Both the position numbers and the translations under genes were made by a program. Shown here piece after piece: positions 1-8,900 of a DNA stretch of 64,000 nt; the stretch's first letter is position 1, and the number at the start of each line of letters is the position of its first letter. The notes below the pieces were generated by a model, which was not told where the DNA came from, ran no database searches, and was given only the letters and a program-made list of their open reading frames with translations. This DNA is from UBA2040 sp041674745. GTDB taxonomy: Bacteria; Bacteroidota; Bacteroidia; Flavobacteriales_D; Crocinitomicaceae. Where the stretch lies: assembly GCA_041674745.1 (NCBI GenBank), contig JBAYVD010000001.1, positions 434,001-498,000 of the forward strand. Reading direction: 5' to 3'.

Positions 1-593
1 TCTTTGATTCGTTCCCAACGATTGTCCCGATCCATGGCGTAATAGCGGCCAATAATGGTGGCAACTTTGGCACTTTTATCCGCAATATTTTCTTCCAATT
101 CAGCCAAAAAAGCTTTACCCGATTTTGGATCACAATCTCGTCCGTCCGTAAATGCGTGAATGTAAACATGCTTAACACCTAGTTTTTCAGCCAATTCGCA
201 CATAGCATACAAATGTTCCTGCGAACTGTGCACGCCACCGCGAGAAACCAAGCCCATCAAATGCAATTTACGTCCTTTCTCTTTCGCTAAATTCATGGCA
301 TTCAGCAAAGTTTCATTTTGGAAAAAATCTCCTTCGCGAATCGATTTGTTGATACGGGTAAGTTCTTGGTAAACAATTCTTCCAGCACCAATATTTAAAT
401 GACCCACTTCGGAATTACCCATTTGACCTTCAGGCAACCCAACGGCTTCTCCAAAGGTAGTTAAGCGAGTATTTGGAAAGCTTGCCATCAAACTGTCCAT
501 GTAGGGCGTGTTTGCTTGGTATACCGCATCGCTGTTGTCTTTTTTACCAAGACCCCAACCGTCCAAAATGATCAATCCGAATTTATTTGTCAT
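1..593 (-). CDS. gpmI: 2,3-bisphosphoglycerate-independent phosphoglycerate mutase, C-terminus cut by window edge
   Basis: This enzyme interconverts 3- and 2-phosphoglycerate in cytosolic glycolysis and gluconeogenesis. About 197 N-terminal residues are visible of a family that is usually about 510 long; the frame runs off the left edge. The start of the protein carries the metal-binding DGWG, and a little later comes MGNSEVGH, which holds the phosphorylated serine. The VSRGGVHSS, HAFTDGRDCDP and GRYYAMDRDNRW blocks also match the family. The ATG at 593-591 overlaps the TGA of the upstream kinase gene as ATGA, which implies translational coupling. It is the last visible gene of the operon that begins with the purF-like gene. 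Identification is firm. Confidence 0.95.
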   Translation of the reverse strand, partial: MTNKFGLIILDGWGLGKKDNSDAVYQANTPYMDSLMASFPNTRLTTFGEAVGLPEGQMGNSEVGHLNIGAGRIVYQELTRINKSIREGDFFQNETLLNAMNLAKEKGRKLHLMGLVSRGGVHSSQEHLYAMCELAEKLGVKHVYIHAFTDGRDCDPKSGKAFLAELEENIADKSAKVATIIGRYYAMDRDNRWERIK

Positions 594-1486
594 TGTGTTA
601 TATTTACTTCAAAAATGGCTCCTTTTGGCGTGTTATTTTTATACAGAATAACACCTTTGTTGAGCTGTGCAAATTCTTTAGAGATGAACAAACCCAGGCC
701 CGTTCCTTTTTTTGTTCGGGTTTCTTCATTCCCAGACCGCATGAATTTATCAAAAATTTCTTTTTGCAAATTGTCGGGCACTCCTGGACCATTGTCGGCA
801 ACGGAAAAGGAGACTCCTGAATTTGTTTTACGACAAGATACAAGTATTTCCGCATCAGTACCCGCGTATTTCAAAGCATTTTCAATTAGATTGACTACAA
901 TTGTTTCAATCATAGCTGAGTCGGCCACGATGTTCAATTCTGGCTCAATGTTTTTTTGAAGATTGTGAACTTGGTATACTTTTTCAAATCGATCAATAAT
1001 TTTAAGGAGTAAATCGCTTAAGTTGAAATTTTCGCGATTGAGATAAATTGTTTGATGTTCCAATCGAGTTGCATTCAAGATATTATCGATCATATTTTCC
1101 AATCGTACGTTTTCAGAAATTGCTTTGTCCAATAGATCATTGCGTTTTTCTACATCGAAATCTCTTTTGCGCAGGGTTTGAAGGAACAGTTTGTTGGCAG
1201 CGAGCGGCGTTTTTAATTCATGCGTCACCGATAAAAGAAAATTGCGCTGTCGGTCGGCTAATTTGAGTTCACGCTTGATGGATTTGCGAATTTGCCAAAG
1301 TCCAATTAGAATGATGAGAAAAAACACCATTCCCTCACTCAAAATCATAAAAACTTTTCTGGAAACACTGGTATTGGCAAAACCATGTGTTTGCGTCAAT
1401 TCAACCAAATGATATGCCCACCAAGCAAATTGCAACAGCACATATCCGCCTAAGAGATAAAAAAATATGGCTGTTTTCCGTTTCAA
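590..1486 (-). CDS. Two-component sensor histidine kinase (HisKA/HATPase type)
   Basis: A 298-residue membrane-bound sensor kinase. Two N-terminal transmembrane segments (about residues 5-25 and 47-65) flank a short loop of some 20 residues, so there is little room for an external sensor domain. The HisKA helix has the phospho-acceptor in SVTHELKTPL (His89). The ATPase domain has the N box NLIENALKYA (about 200), the G1 box DNGPGVP and the G2 box GTGLGLFIS. No response regulator is next to it: it lies 11 bases after the purF-like gene and overlaps gpmI by 4 bases. Its partner and signal are unknown; the neighbours suggest, but do not prove, a link to central carbon or purine metabolism. Confidence 0.9.
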   Translation of the reverse strand: MKRKTAIFFYLLGGYVLLQFAWWAYHLVELTQTHGFANTSVSRKVFMILSEGMVFFLIILIGLWQIRKSIKRELKLADRQRNFLLSVTHELKTPLAANKLFLQTLRKRDFDVEKRNDLLDKAISENVRLENMIDNILNATRLEHQTIYLNRENFNLSDLLLKIIDRFEKVYQVHNLQKNIEPELNIVADSAMIETIVVNLIENALKYAGTDAEILVSCRKTNSGVSFSVADNGPGVPDNLQKEIFDKFMRSGNEETRTKKGTGLGLFISKEFAQLNKGVILYKNNTPKGAIFEVNITQ

Positions 1487-1497
1487 GATTTATTCAA

Positions 1498-3399
1498 TTA
1501 ATAGGCTCGAACATTTTTGCCTTCTTTCCAATTGAGGAATGCTTTGTTAACGACCTTGTTTCCTCCAGGGGTTGGGTAATCTCCTGTGAAATACCAGTCA
1601 CCCAAGTTTTCAGGACAAGCCAAGTGAAGATTTTCTACTGTTTGATAAATGATTTTCACCTCTGCACGCACCGATTTTGGTGTTAGTAATTCGGAGATTT
1701 TATCTGAAATTTCATCATCCGTGAAAGGCGCGTAAATTTCTTTCACGTAGTTTTTAATTTGCTCTTTTGGCAAATCTTTTTGCTCCAAACATTTGAGGTA
1801 AACGTCATCAATCAATTGCGTCATTCCACGCTCAACCAATAAGGAAATGGCTGCATCAAAAGCAATAAAATCGCCCATTTTGGCCATGTCTATTCCATAA
1901 CAATCGGGGTAACGAATTTGAGGAGCAGAAGAAACAACCACGATTTTTTTCGGGTCCAATCGATCCAAAATTCGGAGGATACTTTGTTTCAACGTCGTAC
2001 CTCGAACAATACTATCATCTATGATGACCAAATTGTCTTTTCCTCTTACTACAGAGCCGTAGGTAATATCATAAACATGTGCGACTAAATCGTCGCGTGA
2101 ATCATCTTGGGTAATGAAAGTTCGAAGCTTTGCATCCTTGATGGCAATTTTTTCAATCCGGGCTCTTCGGTATATAATTTCTTCCAATTTCTCTGGGGTC
2201 ACTGAATTACCCAAAGCAAGAATAGCTTTGTATTTTTCGTCGTTCAAGTGGTCTTCTAAACCTTTGATCAACCCATAAAAAGAAACTTCAGCTGTATTCG
2301 GAATAAAGGAGAAAACAGAATTGTCCAAATCGTAATCGATCGTTTTCAATACTTGAGGCACAATGTTTTTGCCTAGCTGTTTTCTTTCTTTGTAAATATC
2401 TTTGTCGCTACCACGGGAGAAATAAATGCGTTCGAATGAACAACTTTTTCTTTCAGTCGGTGCGTTTATTTCAGTTTCACTGACCACCCCATTTCGTTTG
2501 ATGATCAACGCGTGGCCCGGTGTTAATTCTTTAATTTGATCTTCGCGTAAATTGAAAGCTGTTTGCAAAACAGGACGTTCGGATGCAACCACTACGATTT
2601 CATCGTCTTCGTACCAAGAAACAGGTCGGATACCAGCAGGATCTCGCAATACAAAGGCATCTCCGTGTCCCATTAATCCAGCCATGGCATAACCACCATC
2701 CCAATCTTCGGAAGCTTTTTTCAAGATTTTAACCACATCCAATTTCTCCGCAATTTTAGCGTAGATTTCTTCGTTGGTATAGCCTTGAGGTTTCAATTGG
2801 TTATACATTTCTTCGTTTTCAACGTCGAGGAAGTGACCAATTTTTTCTAAAACGGTTACGGTATCCGAAACTTCTTTTGGGTGTTGACCTAGTTTCGTCA
2901 AAACTTTGAAAAGTTCATCGACATTCGTCAAGTTGAAGTTACCTGCAACCACTAAATTTCGGGTAATCCAGTTGTTTTGGCGTAAAAATGGGTGACAGCT
3001 TTCAATGGAATTTCTGCCGAAGGTTCCGTAACGCAAATGCCCAAGGAACAATTCACCTGTGAAGCCAATATTTTTTTTCAAGAAATTCACATCCGCCAGT
3101 GCTGATGGATTTTCTTGCTCCAATGTGATAAGTCTTTCTCCGATGTGATTGAATAAATCTTCGATTGGTTGTTTGGCAATACTTCGATGGCGAGAAATGT
3201 ATCGCTCTCCCGGTTCCATATCAAATTTGATATTTGCCAATCCAGCTCCGTCTTGTCCACGGTTGTGCTGTTTTTCCATCAAAAGATGCATTTTGTTTAA
3301 CGCGTAAAATGCGGTTCCATACTTCTCAAGGTAAAATTCCAGTGGCTTTTTTAACCTCAATAAAGCTATTCCACACTCGTGTTTTATTGCATCACTCAT
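1498..3399 (-). CDS. Long-form amidophosphoribosyltransferase (PurF-like)
   Basis: PurF enzymes transfer glutamine-derived ammonia to PRPP in the first step of purine synthesis. This 633-residue protein belongs to a long Bacteroidota form (about 630 residues), distinct from the classic PurF of about 500. The class II amidotransferase domain starts with a short propeptide and the nucleophile Cys9 in HECGIALLRL. HNRGQDGAGLA and GHLRYGTFG follow. The phosphoribosyltransferase domain carries the PRPP loop VIIDDSIVRGTT at about 457-469. About 165 residues after that include a conserved GDWYFTGDYPTPGG. It is the first gene of the minus-strand operon. Whether it makes phosphoribosylamine or has another PRPP-amidating role is not settled by sequence, so I give no symbol. 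Confidence 0.88.
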   Translation of the reverse strand: MSDAIKHECGIALLRLKKPLEFYLEKYGTAFYALNKMHLLMEKQHNRGQDGAGLANIKFDMEPGERYISRHRSIAKQPIEDLFNHIGERLITLEQENPSALADVNFLKKNIGFTGELFLGHLRYGTFGRNSIESCHPFLRQNNWITRNLVVAGNFNLTNVDELFKVLTKLGQHPKEVSDTVTVLEKIGHFLDVENEEMYNQLKPQGYTNEEIYAKIAEKLDVVKILKKASEDWDGGYAMAGLMGHGDAFVLRDPAGIRPVSWYEDDEIVVVASERPVLQTAFNLREDQIKELTPGHALIIKRNGVVSETEINAPTERKSCSFERIYFSRGSDKDIYKERKQLGKNIVPQVLKTIDYDLDNSVFSFIPNTAEVSFYGLIKGLEDHLNDEKYKAILALGNSVTPEKLEEIIYRRARIEKIAIKDAKLRTFITQDDSRDDLVAHVYDITYGSVVRGKDNLVIIDDSIVRGTTLKQSILRILDRLDPKKIVVVSSAPQIRYPDCYGIDMAKMGDFIAFDAAISLLVERGMTQLIDDVYLKCLEQKDLPKEQIKNYVKEIYAPFTDDEISDKISELLTPKSVRAEVKIIYQTVENLHLACPENLGDWYFTGDYPTPGGNKVVNKAFLNWKEGKNVRAY

Positions 3400-3425
3400 C
3401 GAAAAACGTCTTTTAAAATGTTTTG

Positions 3426-3433
3426 CAAAATTA
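3426..3433 (-). promoter_or_regulatory. -7 element TAATTTTG for the purF-like operon
   Basis: On the minus strand TAATTTTG matches the Bacteroidota -7 consensus TAnnTTTG and lies 26 bases before the ATG of the purF-like gene. I see no clear TTG -33 box at the usual distance. The call rests on motif and position only. Confidence 0.45.
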
Positions 3434-3606
3434 CATTAATTCTATGGAATTTCAGGTTGAATCCATGGGTTTTCAGCGCGGCTTTAACAATAATTTAGGA
3501 GAATGGTAAATCCGAGGCAACTAAAACGCTGTTTTTGAGTTTTAAAAGAAAGGTATACAGCCTTTTATTCAGGTGAATTTGAATTGAAAAATTGGTCAAA
3601 AAGCCT

Positions 3607-3614
3607 TATGTTTG
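3607..3614 (+). promoter_or_regulatory. -7 element TATGTTTG of the large secreted protein
   Basis: TATGTTTG matches TAnnTTTG; a TTG at 3584-3586 is 20 bases upstream, a suitable -33 box. The ATG at 3621 is only 6 bases past the element, so the transcript would have almost no leader. The TTG inside the element opens an in-frame extension (TTG TGT AGG ATG) that would be miscalled as a start. Confidence 0.6.
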
Positions 3615-3620
3615 TGTAGG

Positions 3621-6600
3621 ATGAATAAAAAAGCGCTTCTTCTTGTTTTCAGTTTCTTTTTTGGTGTGATCTACGGTCAAACTGAAAAGGTATGGCTTCA
3701 TGCCAATGCTGGGCAATGGGACAAAGAACTTCTGCACCAAGTGAAACTGGACAATGGGGAAATGTACATTGCTGAAAAAGGAATGATTTTTCACTTTCAC
3801 GATGGCTTGCATGGTGATCATAACGAAGAAAATAGAGTGCTTGAAAATGCCGAGAATCATAATTTTAAAGGGCATTTGATCCGCAATTATTTTTTAGGTT
3901 CTAGCTGGACTGGGGCATTGGAAAATTCGGAAGCTTCCAGTTTCTACAGCAACTACTACATCGGAAATGATCCAGCGAAATGGAAAAGTTTTGTTCGCTC
4001 GTACCACAAATCGGTTCTGAAGAATTTCTACCCAGGAATCGATATGGAATACGTTGCTGAAGAGGGAAGTTTGAAATATTCCTTTTTGGTTGCCCCAGGG
4101 ATCAATCCCAATCAAATCAAATCACGCTATGAAGGTGCTGACGACGTAGCGTTGGAATCGGCAGGAGCATTAAAGATTTCCCACAGCTTTGGTTCTATTT
4201 CAGAAGAAAAACCCATCGCTTGGCAAATGGTTGATGGTGAGAAAGTATTTGTCGAGGTGCAATTTCAATTGGTAAATGGTGAAGTTACATATGATTTGGG
4301 CGTTTATGATTCTACGAAAGAGTTGATTATTGATCCCAGTTTGACTTTCTCAACGTTTAGTGGTTCAACCGCTGATAATTGGGGTTCGACTGCTACTCCC
4401 GATGATCAAGGGAATGTTTTTGGTGGCGGCATCGTTTTTGGATCTGGATTTCCTACATCAGTAGGGGCTTATGATCAGTCTTTTAACGGGGTAACGTCGT
4501 TTAATCAAAATTTTGATGTTGGGATCATGAAATTCAATTCTTCCGGTTCTACTTTGTTATTCTCTACCTATTTGGGCGGAGCCAGTTCAAATGAATTTCC
4601 GAGCAGTATGATCTGCAATGCGAATGGCGAGTTGTACGTAATGGGAATGACCGGGTCTTCTGATTTTCCAACCGTCGCTCCCTATGACGCCTCTTTTAAT
4701 GGTGGAATCACTTTCTCACCACAAGGAGGTTCTGGTAATATTCCTGGTTCAGATATTTTTATTGCCCGTTTCAATCCCAATGGAACCGCACTATTATCAT
4801 CAACATTTGTTGGTGGTTCAGGTAATGATGGGTACAATGGGTCTTCGGTGCTCAAATACAACTATGGAGATGCCTATCGAGGGGAAATTACCTTGGATAC
4901 TTTGGGTAATGTATATGTTGCTTCGTCGACCACTTCTAGCAATTTTCCATTGGTTGGATCAGGTGGACAAGGAATGCAAGGTACTCAAAGTGCGGTTGCT
5001 TTCAAAATGAATTCGACATTGAATACGATGCTTTGGTCAAGATACATCAGTGGTTCAGGGATGGATGCAGGATATTCGATTCAGGTAGCCTACAATGGTA
5101 ATGTTTTCATGGTGGGCGGCACTACTTCTACAAACCTCAACCTAGTTTCGGGCAATAGTATGTCATTCAATGGAGGAAGTGCGGATGGTTATTTAATTCG
5201 ATTGAATCCACTGACAGGGCAAACAATCAACGGCACTTATATCGGACAAAATGAGTACGACCAAGCCTATTTAATTCAAACTGATGTTCAAAGTGATCCT
5301 TATGTAGTTGGACAAACAGAGAGCAGTTATACCATTACGCCTGGAAAGTATGGAAATGCTAATTCTGGGCAATTTATTCGAAAATACTCGGCTAATCTGG
5401 CAACCATTCAATGGACAACGATGATTGGTGCTGGATCGGGGCATGTTGAACTTTCACCTACTGCTTTCCTGGTGTCTGATTGTTATGACATTTATTTAGC
5501 AGGCTGGGGAGGTCCTTTGAATGCCTCAAACGGGCAAGCACCCTTTTCTTCAACGTCTGGTTTTCCAGTGACTTCGGATGCATTTCAATCCACCACCTTG
5601 GGCAATAATTTCTATTTAGCCGTATTGGGAACAAATGCATCGAGTTTAAAATATGCTACTTTTTTTGGAGGACTAACCTCAACACCTAAACATGTAGACG
5701 GAGGCACCAGTCGCTTCGATAAACAAGGAAGGGTGTATCACGCGGTGTGCGCAGCATGTGGAGGAAATGCAACCGGTTTCACATCAACGCCTGGAGCTTG
5801 GTCAGCCACAAACAATAGTTCCAATTGCAACATGGCCGTATTTAAATTTGATTTGAGTGTGATTGTACCCTTAATTTCAGTTTTAGACCCGCTGATTTGT
5901 TATCCCGAACCGGTTTTTTTTCAAAATAACACGCTGAATGCTGACCAGTTTTATTGGACATTCGGTGATGGAACCACCGATACAACTCAGAGTCCATCCC
6001 ACGTATTTCCTGGGCCAGGAAGTTACACAGTGACACTTATCGCCTCAGATGTCTTGGGCTGTTATCAAGCAGATACCTCAAGTTTCGTTATTGAAGTTGG
6101 AGATTTTCAAGGTGGTGTGATTCAACCAACAGATACCATTTGCATTGGTGACACCTATCAATTGCACGCCACCGGAGGAGGATCCTATGCTTGGTCACCT
6201 GCTTCATTATTGGATGATTCAACGAGTAGTGATCCATTTGCAACATTGCAATCCACAACGCTTTTCACAGTAATTATTTCCGATTCATGTGGAGCTGATA
6301 CACTGACATGCACACTAAATGTGCACAATGAGTCCATTACAGCGTCGAATGATACGAGTTTATGCATAGGAAGTTCAGTCGATTTATCCGTAACAGGAGG
6401 GGTCAGTTATTCTTGGTCACCAACAACATTTTTAAGTAATCCAACAAGTGCTAATCCCACTTGTACAGCAACACAAACTACCAATTACATCGTAACGGGA
6501 ACCACCGTGGCGGGTTGTGTTTATGTCGATTCAGTTTTGGTAACCGTATTTACAAATCCACCTGTTCCTGAAATCGATGATACGATTAACGTTTGTATTT

Positions 6601-7514
6601 ATACGAGTGAAACTATAACGGTTTCAGGTGGGGACACCTATCAATGGACCTCAAGTCCGTTTATCACACCGTGGATCGGCTCTACTGTTACGCTCAACCC
6701 ACCTAGTGATATGTACTTTTACTGCGACTTTATTAATTCATGCGGGGTAGTGCCGGATAGTATTTTTGCAGATGTTCTTTACCCAGATGTTAATGCCTAT
6801 GGTGACACAACCATTTGTCCTGATGATAATGCGGTTTTAACTGCCACTGGAGGAATAACGTATGAATGGTCACCCGTGACGACGCTCTCAGAAGCTACTG
6901 GAAATACAGTTTTATCAAGCCCTATATTAAATACGACGTACCAAGTCGTTGGAACAGATTCAGATGGTTGCAAAGACACGGCCTGGGCAGTTGTAAATGT
7001 TTTCCCACGACCGACTGTAAATGTGCAGTCGAATTATTTAGGATTTATAGGGGAACCAGTTTTATTAACGGCAACCAGTACCTTACCTGGAACTTTCTAT
7101 TGGTCACCTCCTGACTATTTAAGTTGTGTTATTTGTGCGACTACAGAAGCAAATCCGGATGCTGATTTTCTCTACACGGTGCTTTTTGTAGATGAAAATA
7201 GCTGTGAGGCAATTGGAGGCACGGAAATTAAATATGAACCAATTATTTATGTTCCGAACACATTTACTCCAGATCAAGATGAATTCAATCCCTTATTCTC
7301 AGTTGTATATGTCAACATCAAATCTTTCCAATTGGATATTTATGATCGCTGGGGCGCATTAATACATACTATGACGGACTATGCGAATTATTGGGATGGT
7401 ACCTATCTGAATAATCAAGTTTGTCCAGACGGCGTCTATTCTTGGAAAATGGTGTATTACGATAAAAAAGAAAAACCCCATACCGTGGTCGGCCACGTCA
7501 ATTTAGTTCGATAG
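3621..7514 (+). CDS. Large T9SS-secreted protein: SBBP repeats, PKD domain, gliding-motility C-terminal domain
   Basis: A 1297-residue exported surface protein. The signal peptide ends near residue 19 (FGVIYGQ). The first ~230 residues resemble the N-terminal module that precedes SBBP repeats (phrases such as YRGIDMEY-like PGIDMEYVAEEG and LIIDPSL). Residues about 235-700 hold SBBP-type beta-propeller repeats with recurring STYLGG, DVYVMG-like and SDFPT phrases. A PKD domain (about 755-815) has FYWTFGDGTTD and the FPGPGSYTVTL strand. Several Ig-like repeats with YxWSPxT...LS phrases follow. The last ~90 residues (YVPNTFTPDQDEFNP ... VGHVNLVR) are the CHU_C/gliding-motility C-terminal domain used as a type IX secretion signal. 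The ATG at 3621 gives a clean signal peptide; the TTG at 3612 is rejected. A role in adhesion is inferred from the domains. Confidence 0.88.
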   Translation: MNKKALLLVFSFFFGVIYGQTEKVWLHANAGQWDKELLHQVKLDNGEMYIAEKGMIFHFHDGLHGDHNEENRVLENAENHNFKGHLIRNYFLGSSWTGALENSEASSFYSNYYIGNDPAKWKSFVRSYHKSVLKNFYPGIDMEYVAEEGSLKYSFLVAPGINPNQIKSRYEGADDVALESAGALKISHSFGSISEEKPIAWQMVDGEKVFVEVQFQLVNGEVTYDLGVYDSTKELIIDPSLTFSTFSGSTADNWGSTATPDDQGNVFGGGIVFGSGFPTSVGAYDQSFNGVTSFNQNFDVGIMKFNSSGSTLLFSTYLGGASSNEFPSSMICNANGELYVMGMTGSSDFPTVAPYDASFNGGITFSPQGGSGNIPGSDIFIARFNPNGTALLSSTFVGGSGNDGYNGSSVLKYNYGDAYRGEITLDTLGNVYVASSTTSSNFPLVGSGGQGMQGTQSAVAFKMNSTLNTMLWSRYISGSGMDAGYSIQVAYNGNVFMVGGTTSTNLNLVSGNSMSFNGGSADGYLIRLNPLTGQTINGTYIGQNEYDQAYLIQTDVQSDPYVVGQTESSYTITPGKYGNANSGQFIRKYSANLATIQWTTMIGAGSGHVELSPTAFLVSDCYDIYLAGWGGPLNASNGQAPFSSTSGFPVTSDAFQSTTLGNNFYLAVLGTNASSLKYATFFGGLTSTPKHVDGGTSRFDKQGRVYHAVCAACGGNATGFTSTPGAWSATNNSSNCNMAVFKFDLSVIVPLISVLDPLICYPEPVFFQNNTLNADQFYWTFGDGTTDTTQSPSHVFPGPGSYTVTLIASDVLGCYQADTSSFVIEVGDFQGGVIQPTDTICIGDTYQLHATGGGSYAWSPASLLDDSTSSDPFATLQSTTLFTVIISDSCGADTLTCTLNVHNESITASNDTSLCIGSSVDLSVTGGVSYSWSPTTFLSNPTSANPTCTATQTTNYIVTGTTVAGCVYVDSVLVTVFTNPPVPEIDDTINVCIYTSETITVSGGDTYQWTSSPFITPWIGSTVTLNPPSDMYFYCDFINSCGVVPDSIFADVLYPDVNAYGDTTICPDDNAVLTATGGITYEWSPVTTLSEATGNTVLSSPILNTTYQVVGTDSDGCKDTAWAVVNVFPRPTVNVQSNYLGFIGEPVLLTATSTLPGTFYWSPPDYLSCVICATTEANPDADFLYTVLFVDENSCEAIGGTEIKYEPIIYVPNTFTPDQDEFNPLFSVVYVNIKSFQLDIYDRWGALIHTMTDYANYWDGTYLNNQVCPDGVYSWKMVYYDKKEKPHTVVGHVNLVR

Positions 7515-7647
7515 CATGAAAAGAATTGAAATCTGGACACTTTTCCTTCACCGTTACTAACAATAGTAGTCGATTTCCCTCCTTCATTATTATTTGGAAA
7601 TTACCGACATATGGTTTCAGCTAAAGAAAAACGATTGTAAAATAAAA

Positions 7648-7677
7648 ATGGGACTGTCGTTTTAAAAACAGTCCCAT
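7648..7677 (-). terminator. Intrinsic terminator for the small lipoprotein gene
   Basis: ATGGGACTGT (7648-7657) pairs perfectly with ACAGTCCCAT (7668-7677) around a 10-base loop. Read on the minus strand the stem is followed by a T-rich run (complement of 7638-7647). It lies just beyond the stop at 7696. On the plus strand there is only a weak T run, so use by the upstream plus gene is doubtful. Confidence 0.75.
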
Positions 7678-7695
7678 TCAGTCAATTTTGTTAGC

Positions 7696-8154
7696 TTATT
7701 GTTTGATACAATTCATCGTGCAAACATCTGTAGCACCTCCTGCAGATGCAGTAAAATTGATTGTCAACGCACTTCCGCTAATACTTCCAGAACCTGAGAA
7801 ATTAATTCCACTCTTAGTTTCATTGAATGAAAAAGTACTACCAGTAACTGTTGCTGTAACTGTAACAGAAATATTGTAAAAATTAGAAATAACAATTAGC
7901 GCTTTACCCGTAGATGATTCCGTAACAGATATTGAATAGGAATCCGTTCCTGATGAACAATTTTCGTTGGTTGCATAAGTACCTAAAAATTTAGTTCGGG
8001 CATATGTGCATGAACCGTCATCTTTTTTTGATTTCGAACTGTAGTTTTCAGCGGCACTATCAGTACATCCTTTTCGATTACAAGAAGTGGCAGTTCCAAA
8101 AAGAAACACCAAACTTAAAAACATTAGTGAGCTATAAATAACTTGTTTTTTCAT
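7696..8154 (-). CDS. Small exported lipoprotein of unknown function
   Basis: A 152-residue lipoprotein. The signal peptide ends in a lipobox (GTATSC, Cys25), so it should be anchored in the outer or inner membrane. Just after the Cys comes GCTDSAAENYSSKSKKDDGSC, which resembles a calcium-loop-like motif (GCTDxxAxNYxxxAxxDDGSC) that recurs in secreted Bacteroidota proteins. The rest is a Ser/Thr/Gly-rich beta-strand pattern with FSGSGSISGSALTINF and two more Cys near the end. It stands alone between convergent and divergent neighbours, with its own terminator. I do not recognise a function. Confidence 0.8.
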   Translation of the reverse strand: MKKQVIYSSLMFLSLVFLFGTATSCNRKGCTDSAAENYSSKSKKDDGSCTYARTKFLGTYATNENCSSGTDSYSISVTESSTGKALIVISNFYNISVTVTATVTGSTFSFNETKSGINFSGSGSISGSALTINFTASAGGATDVCTMNCIKQ

Positions 8155-8221
8155 AAGTAATAAGAATTAATAAATAAACTTTTTATCTAAAATAGCGAAA
8201 AAAAGCACGCTATTAATGATT

Positions 8222-8746
8222 TTAAATAAATCTTTCGTCTGCTTCCATCACATGACCGCAATTTTTGCAGGTACGCATTTCTTCAGATGAGTAGAATGCT
8301 TTGAATCGAGAAAGGAAGTCTACTTCAATGTTTTCTAGATTGAATTTGTAATCCTGCAAGGGAGTATTGCATTTTTCACAGAACCACATCAGCCCATCTT
8401 TGTAATCCGAGTTTCTTCTAACTTTCTCAATTACCAACCCTACCGTATTCGCTCCTCGAATAGGTGAATGAGGGGTTTTTGGAGGTAATAAAAAGATTTC
8501 TCCTTCACGGATTGGAACATCGACCACTTTTCCATCCTGTTGAATTTTCACGAGAATATCACCTTCAATTTGATAAAAAAGTTCTTCAGTTTCGTTGTAG
8601 TGAAAATCCTTTCTTGCATTGGGTCCTCCAACGATCATGACAATGAAATCGCCTGCTTCAACATAGAGATTTTTGTTGCTGATAGGTGGTTTTAGTAAAT
8701 CGCGGTTGTCATTTATCCACTGTTGAAGATTGAAAGGTGCTAACAT
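8222..8746 (-). CDS. nbaC: 3-hydroxyanthranilate 3,4-dioxygenase
   Basis: This cupin-fold iron enzyme opens the ring of 3-hydroxyanthranilate in kynurenine-type tryptophan degradation, leading to quinolinate or further catabolism. With the start MLAPFNLQQW at 8746 it is 174 residues, the normal bacterial length; the frame is open for 26 more codons but that extension is not family-like. Iron ligands sit in KDFHYNETEE (His51, Glu57) and in LLPPKTPHSP (His95). The C-terminal half has two CxxC pairs (CEKCN and CKNCG), the second, rubredoxin-like metal site of the bacterial type. It is divergent from an SDR gene; other kynurenine genes are not in the window. Confidence 0.93.
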   Translation of the reverse strand: MLAPFNLQQWINDNRDLLKPPISNKNLYVEAGDFIVMIVGGPNARKDFHYNETEELFYQIEGDILVKIQQDGKVVDVPIREGEIFLLPPKTPHSPIRGANTVGLVIEKVRRNSDYKDGLMWFCEKCNTPLQDYKFNLENIEVDFLSRFKAFYSSEEMRTCKNCGHVMEADERFI

Positions 8747-8900
8747 AATTTGATATTTGGTTAAAAGTAAATACAATTCTTGAGAATTGAGAAAGTCGAC
8801 TTTAAAATTTGAGTTTTTGAACAACTTTTGGCTAATATCATTTTGATTTCTGTATCAGGCGAAAACTTTTAAGTCGTAATTTCACAACAATATTTGAACT

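Noticed and set aside
3612..3620. TTG start extending the large secreted protein by three residues (MCR)
   Set aside because: The TTG is inside the TATGTTTG promoter element; the ATG at 3621 begins a normal signal peptide.
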